Below, in pieces: positions 53,441 through 57,059 of a stretch of DNA of 57,059 nucleotides (position 1 is the first letter of the stretch; each line of letters begins with the position of its first letter). Under the pieces are notes generated by a model. That model was not told the origin of the DNA. It searched no databases and was given only the letters and a program-made list of their open reading frames with translations. This DNA comes from Nitrosomonas sp. Nm34 (GTDB lineage: Bacteria; Pseudomonadota; Gammaproteobacteria; Burkholderiales; Nitrosomonadaceae): positions 1-57,059 of the forward strand of contig NZ_FORD01000021.1 in the NCBI RefSeq assembly GCF_900113925.1, given 5' to 3'. The translations under genes were made by a program, and so were the position numbers.

Positions 53441-53783
53441 TTTTGATTAGTCGGTATATTTAACAAATCAATATTTTTAATTTTATAGCATCATTTCTGC
53501 ATTTATTTTCAATTTGGCTTTAGTGAGTGTGGGTATTCTTATTCGCTGCTCGACCGGTCAGTTCATCCTGCTCAACTTGGTTGCTCGCATTATGAGCATG
53601 CCCCTATTACAATATCATTTACACAAAGCATAAGACGCATCTGCTGCTTATACCGATGCATTAAATTTTGATTTTTTGTGCTTTCTTTTTACCTTGTTAC
53701 TTCAAACTAACTTGGTGTCCAGCGAGCATCTTTTTGTACCAGATCGATAATATAATTTTCTTTCTTAAGCATGATAAATATAT

Positions 53784-53878
53784 GTCGAATAATTTTACAT
53801 TCCAACCCGGTATTATGTTTGTATTCATTTATAACATTATGATTATTCATTAACATTATAACTTGGCATGAATTCTGC
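53784..53878 (+). promoter_or_regulatory. Sigma-54-type promoter with upstream box, first copy
   Basis: TGGCATGAATTCTGC (53864-53878) has GG and GC twelve bases apart, the -24/-12 spacing of sigma-54 promoters. Eighty bases upstream is GTCGAATAATTTTACA (53784 on) followed by CCAACCCGG. The layout is the same as in the second copy at 54017-54121, from which it differs by scattered substitutions. No gene follows it directly before that second copy. It may serve the deacetylase gene as a second start point, or be a leftover from duplication. Confidence 0.5.
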
Positions 53879-54016
53879 GTTATATTAAGTGATGTTTATG
53901 CCTTTGTGATTTTTGGAGAGGATAAAAAATAATAAAAACTAGATAGATTATAAAAACTTCATAAAATGTTTATGTGAACTGAATTGTAAGTGAGAGAAGT
54001 CTACTTACAGAATTTT

Positions 54017-54121
54017 GTCGAAGAATTTTACACTTCGAACCGGCGCTATGTTTTTCAATATTTCCCTTTGTTTGTAACCTCATGATTATTGATTGATTCT
54101 ATAATATGGCATGAATCATGC
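54017..54121 (+). promoter_or_regulatory. Sigma-54-type promoter with upstream box, second copy
   Basis: TGGCATGAATCATGC (54107-54121) has the GG-N10-GC pattern of sigma-54 promoters. Ninety bases upstream is GTCGAAGAATTTTACA with CTTCGAACCGG. Inside it, TCGAAG and CTTCGA form a perfect inverted repeat around nine bases, suitable for a dimeric enhancer-binding protein. The promoter lies 130 bases before the ATG of the deacetylase gene. The activator is unknown; a PrsR-like regulator, which controls surface genes in related bacteria, is one candidate. Confidence 0.6.
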
Positions 54122-54250
54122 TCGCTACTTAATATAGTTTATTTTTATGATCTTGGAAGGTAATAATAATTACAGAAACTATATGGCTTGTAAAATTTCA
54201 TAAGTTAGATTTTTTATGTGAGCAAAGTTGAGAGTGCGAGGAGAATGCTG

Positions 54251-56377
54251 ATGAAAAAGAACTATGAAAAAGGAATTAATCTGCTTGTCTCAGTAGTAAT
54301 GTGGTTAGCATTATTCATGGTACCGCCTGCCTTTGCCGATAATGCTGTCAATTTGAAGGTATTGGTCATTTCAACAGGAGACGAAACCCAGGATCTGGGG
54401 TTCAGCTACATCAAGCCTGTTCTTGATGAAATAGGTGTGCCTTATGACGTATTGAATGCTAGCACACAGGATTTAACTGCCGATATGCTTGCTTCTTTGA
54501 ATGGCGTAGCTTGCAGCTCCCTGGATGAGGGTTGTGTGGGTAGCTACAACGGCATTATCCTGACGATCTCCGACTTGACTCCCAACTTTACGCCGGCAGA
54601 GTGGGACATTCTGCACAATTACGAAAAAGACTTTAAGGTCCGTGAAGCCGTCTTATCGGGTTGGCCGGCTACCTACTCTGACCCCAATGCGCCGTTCGGC
54701 ATTTACCTGGATTACGGTCTGGTGTTTTCATCTAGTGGAGCGAGCTATATTGCGCAGTGGGCAATGCCTGCCACCTACCAAAAAGAAATATTTGAATCAG
54801 TAAATCAGGCAAATTTATTGCCGATTACTGATTTTGCCTTCGCCGCCGCCCCGCGAAATGATACTGTGGGTCCACGTGACGGCACTATCCCGAGTGTTAT
54901 GCCACTGCTGCAAACTACCAATGGAGAAGCGCTGGTATCGATCGTTCAGTACCTGATGCCCAACCAGACAGCACCGGTGCGCGAGGTGATGATCTCGACC
55001 ATCGCCAATGCCTCATTTCTCATTCATTCAAAAGTACTGGCTTACGAGTTTATCAACTGGGCAACGCAAGGGGTGTTCGTAGGAGCACGCCGCGTTTATA
55101 TGGCCGCCCATTTGGATGATTTATTCCTTGGGGATGAGCTGTGGGATTCCAGCCTCAAGGCGTCTAATCCGTTGAACACCTATCGCTTGAATAGCGGCGA
55201 TATTAGTAACCTTGTGAGCAAGCAGGCTGATTTTCGGGTTGACCATCCAACGGCTGGCGCTTTCAAGCTGGATTTCCCATTCAATGGATCCGAGGCCGTG
55301 GTTGATCCGACAGCAGCGACACTGGTTGCAAACTTATCAGAAGATTTGGTGGCGGCAGTGGTCGCCAACAAAGACGCGTTCCGTTACATCAACCACACTT
55401 TTACGCATGCAGACATGGATACTCCGCCCGTACCGGCGAATGCCCCATGTGATTATGAAACTTTTACTACTGTGGCACCTATCGAGGCAGAAATTACCAA
55501 GAACCGGACGGTGTGGGGACTTTTAGCTCTTCCTGAGCAAGCTGAAAACGACCGGATTCTGCTAACTGGCAACCACGCTGGCTTAAAAGATCGCAAGTGC
55601 ACGGATGATCCTTTGCTGCATCCTGAATTGGCCAATGTTCAGGATGACGATGTGGCGTTTGATCGGGGTGGCGCCAATCCACTGTTGCTACAAGCTGCTG
55701 CTAATGTAGAAGTGCAATATCTGGCATCCGACTCATCGCAGCGAGCACAGAACGTTGAGCAGTACATTACTCAATACGATGATGGCAAGCCGACGGATCG
55801 CATTATGCTGCCGCGCTGGCCAACCAATGTGTTCGTGAATGTCATCAACCCGGATCAATTGGTTGATGAATATAATTATATTTTTCACGATCGGTTTGTC
55901 AATGCCGGCCAGGATCCCTGCACCATACCCGGGGCGATCTGCACTCCTCGGAATTATATAGAAATTCTCGCTGCTGAAGCTGACAACGCGGTACGCCATA
56001 TGCTGAGCTTTAATAAATGGCCTCATTTTTTCCATCAAACAAATGCAGCCAATTATGCATACGGCAATACGCTGATATTTGACTGGTTAAACGCTGTCTT
56101 CACAGCCTACGAGCAATTATCTAATTTACCGGTCTTGAATTTGCCATACTGGCAAATTGGCGATAAGACAAAAAATAAGCTTGACGCTAAGACTGCAGTT
56201 ATTCAAGCAAAGTGGGATCGAGCTACGAATCAAGTCACTTTATCGGCAGACAAAGCGGTGAATCTAGAGGTTACGGGGATTGCCGGTGGGGATTTATATG
56301 GTGGTCAATTTATCCAGGCAGTTGATGTAACCACGACACCAGCAGTGTTCATAGTAGATCGTGCGCTGACGCAGTAA
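54251..56377 (+). CDS. Secreted Agd3-like polysaccharide deacetylase (CE18-type)
   Basis: I start at the ATG at 54251, with GAGGAG seven bases upstream, giving 708 residues; a GTG eleven codons earlier is less likely. The signal peptide ends AFA-DN near residue 29. The N-terminal 270 residues are probably a carbohydrate-binding and flavodoxin-like part (LKVLVISTGDETQ). The catalytic domain shows YMAAHLDDLFLGDELWD (HLDD at 287-290), INHTFTHADMD (HTFTH at 382-386, a metal-binding HxxxH), TGNHAGL (439-445) and PRWPTNVFVN. This motif series resembles Agd3, the fungal deacetylase of galactosaminogalactan. Recognition is from motifs and order, not from a search. It lies 1.8 kb after pelA with sigma-54-type control and probably deacetylates GalNAc units in Pel. 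Confidence 0.72.
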   Translation: MKKNYEKGINLLVSVVMWLALFMVPPAFADNAVNLKVLVISTGDETQDLGFSYIKPVLDEIGVPYDVLNASTQDLTADMLASLNGVACSSLDEGCVGSYNGIILTISDLTPNFTPAEWDILHNYEKDFKVREAVLSGWPATYSDPNAPFGIYLDYGLVFSSSGASYIAQWAMPATYQKEIFESVNQANLLPITDFAFAAAPRNDTVGPRDGTIPSVMPLLQTTNGEALVSIVQYLMPNQTAPVREVMISTIANASFLIHSKVLAYEFINWATQGVFVGARRVYMAAHLDDLFLGDELWDSSLKASNPLNTYRLNSGDISNLVSKQADFRVDHPTAGAFKLDFPFNGSEAVVDPTAATLVANLSEDLVAAVVANKDAFRYINHTFTHADMDTPPVPANAPCDYETFTTVAPIEAEITKNRTVWGLLALPEQAENDRILLTGNHAGLKDRKCTDDPLLHPELANVQDDDVAFDRGGANPLLLQAAANVEVQYLASDSSQRAQNVEQYITQYDDGKPTDRIMLPRWPTNVFVNVINPDQLVDEYNYIFHDRFVNAGQDPCTIPGAICTPRNYIEILAAEADNAVRHMLSFNKWPHFFHQTNAANYAYGNTLIFDWLNAVFTAYEQLSNLPVLNLPYWQIGDKTKNKLDAKTAVIQAKWDRATNQVTLSADKAVNLEVTGIAGGDLYGGQFIQAVDVTTTPAVFIVDRALTQ

Positions 56378-56433
56378 GCAATTGTTATTTAGGTGATTTT
56401 ATAGAAAAGGTTAACCATTAAGAGGATAATCAA

Positions 56434-56826
56434 ATGAAACACTATATCCACTCATTGAGAACTGTCCTTGCTTTGCTGATTGTTACTATAGCTATGATGA
56501 TAGGTACAGGGTTACCGATATCGGTCCATGCAGCCGAAGGACAAAAACCTGATAACCCGGGGAAATCTGAGGCGGCACCGGGACATAATAAAGATGAATC
56601 TGAAGAGCAAATAAATAAAATACGGAAAGAGGAAGAGCATAAATTAAAAAAAGGGAAGGGGATAAGAGAGGGGCGGGAACAGGGAGAGGAAAATTCTTTT
56701 TACCCTCAGCAGGCGAAATCACTGGCAGAGCGGCTTAGAGAATCGGCAGCTATTGTTGCTCAACAAGGCGGTAATGCTCAACCGCTTCTTGATGCGGCTG
56801 CTTATTTTGACAAGGAAGCTCAGTAA
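56434..56826 (+). CDS. Small secreted charged protein
   Basis: The 130 residues have an N-terminal signal peptide (VLALLIVTIAMMIGTGLPIS, cleavage likely after VHA near 33). The mature part is rich in Lys, Glu and Gly (KPDNPGKSEAAPGHNK, then EEHKLKKGKGIREGREQ), then a helical end with SLAERLRESAAIVAQQ. I recognise no domain. It lies 56 bases after the deacetylase gene with a GAGG ribosome binding site, so the two are probably co-transcribed. A small matrix-associated or polymer-binding protein is possible but unproven. Confidence 0.7.
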   Translation: MKHYIHSLRTVLALLIVTIAMMIGTGLPISVHAAEGQKPDNPGKSEAAPGHNKDESEEQINKIRKEEEHKLKKGKGIREGREQGEENSFYPQQAKSLAERLRESAAIVAQQGGNAQPLLDAAAYFDKEAQ

Positions 56827-56889
56827 CCGCTTTTTGTTCGATGAGCAGCTTAAATTTTCATCCCTGAATGATCATTTAATATATTGTTA

Positions 56890-57059
56890 GGGTCTGTTGA
56901 CGTTTTAAGATAAGTATTTCATAGGTAGAAACAAACTCGTAATATTGGGGTTCCCATACCACCCACAAAACGAGTTTGCGATGCCCCGAATAATGCTCAA
57001 TGATGAGTACTGGTCGAAGCTGGAGAAGATTCTGCTTCAAGAATCGATTTATAACAAGC
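56890..57059 (+). mobile_element. Left end of an IS5-family insertion sequence
   Basis: GGGTCTGTTGACGTTTT from 56890 looks like the terminal inverted repeat of an IS5-type element. The transposase frame follows 91 bases later. The element continues past the window, so its right end and target duplication cannot be seen. It borders the Agd3-like gene pair on the right. Confidence 0.8.
56981..57059 (+). CDS. IS5-family transposase, N-terminal part
   Basis: The ATG at 56981 opens MPRIMLNDEYWSKLEKILLQ, with ESIYNK at the window edge, as in the start of IS5-family transposases (MPRxMLSDExWxKL). Twenty-six codons are visible, and the catalytic residues lie outside the window. Confidence 0.8.
   Translation, partial: MPRIMLNDEYWSKLEKILLQESIYNK

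Larger units (their letters stand above)
52472..53783. other. Long AT-rich gap downstream of pelA
   Basis: No gene can be supported. An imperfect hairpin with a T-run (52874-52898) may end the pel transcript. On the complement at 53043-53267 a 74-codon frame contains SVYEQTIFTQNFSHMLSNKM and AGAWNRYHVRNLAMIN. The rest around it is broken, and I cannot name the family; it looks like the remnant of a gene. Boxes shared with the promoters further right begin at 53377. Confidence 0.4.

Noticed and set aside
53668..53853. 61-codon plus-strand frame upstream of the deacetylase
   Set aside because: Phe/Ile-rich product from AT-rich DNA, and it overlaps the first sigma-54 promoter module.
53377..54121. 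CRISPR-like repeats
   Set aside because: The repeats are few, unevenly spaced, diverged and tied to promoter elements; no cas genes are present.

Overview
The window looks like the replication-origin region of a Nitrosomonas-type ammonia-oxidising betaproteobacterium. The evidence is recognition of the protein families, the AT-rich composition, and the order dnaA-dnaN-gyrB without recF. The genus is an inference from the sequence alone. Transcription points left to the left of dnaA and mostly right to the right of it, as expected for a bidirectional origin. Two perfect and one near-perfect DnaA box lie between dnaA and dnaN.

Layout. 1-1112: decayed DNA with an ISAzo13-type transposase tail and a broken sigma-70-family gene. 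1113-5142, minus: the conserved mnmE-yidC-yidD-rnpA-rpmH block. 5389-5880: a small DUF5658 membrane protein. 5928-10518, minus: a type I secretion system (ABC permease/ATPase, HlyD adaptor, TolC-like pore). 10723-21385, minus: a surface-glycan cluster (Wzt-type ABC ATPase, methyltransferase-GNAT fusion, a 1549-residue PIG-L/GT2/RgpF/HAD protein, two GT2 enzymes, an NAD-dependent epimerase). The last two blocks put about 16 kb of secretion and glycan genes between rpmH and dnaA, which are neighbours in many bacteria. 21752-26943, plus: dnaA, dnaN, gyrB. 27155-34044, plus: the complete atpIBEFHAGDC operon with a clear promoter and terminator. 34127-35733: terminator and a badly decayed IS630-type transposase.

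35734-56826 is the most interesting part: a complete but rearranged Pel exopolysaccharide locus. A GalE-type epimerase, with a Cys gatekeeper predicted to allow N-acetylated sugars, could supply UDP-GalNAc. PelF (GT4), PelD (c-di-GMP receptor), PelE and PelG form the synthesis/transport complex. PelC and PelB form the outer-membrane export machinery, with pelB on the opposite strand behind a coupled 66-residue membrane ORF. PelA trims and deacetylates the polymer. The 5' third of pelA is tandemly duplicated, and the upstream copy is frameshifted in its signal peptide. Downstream are a secreted protein that resembles the fungal galactosaminogalactan deacetylase Agd3 (CE18), preceded by two diverged copies of a sigma-54-type promoter with shared upstream boxes, and a small charged secreted protein. 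Together the epimerase, GT4 enzyme, GH114-like hydrolase domain and Agd3-like deacetylase mirror the fungal galactosaminogalactan cluster. The window ends inside an IS5-family element.

No tRNA, rRNA or CRISPR array was seen.
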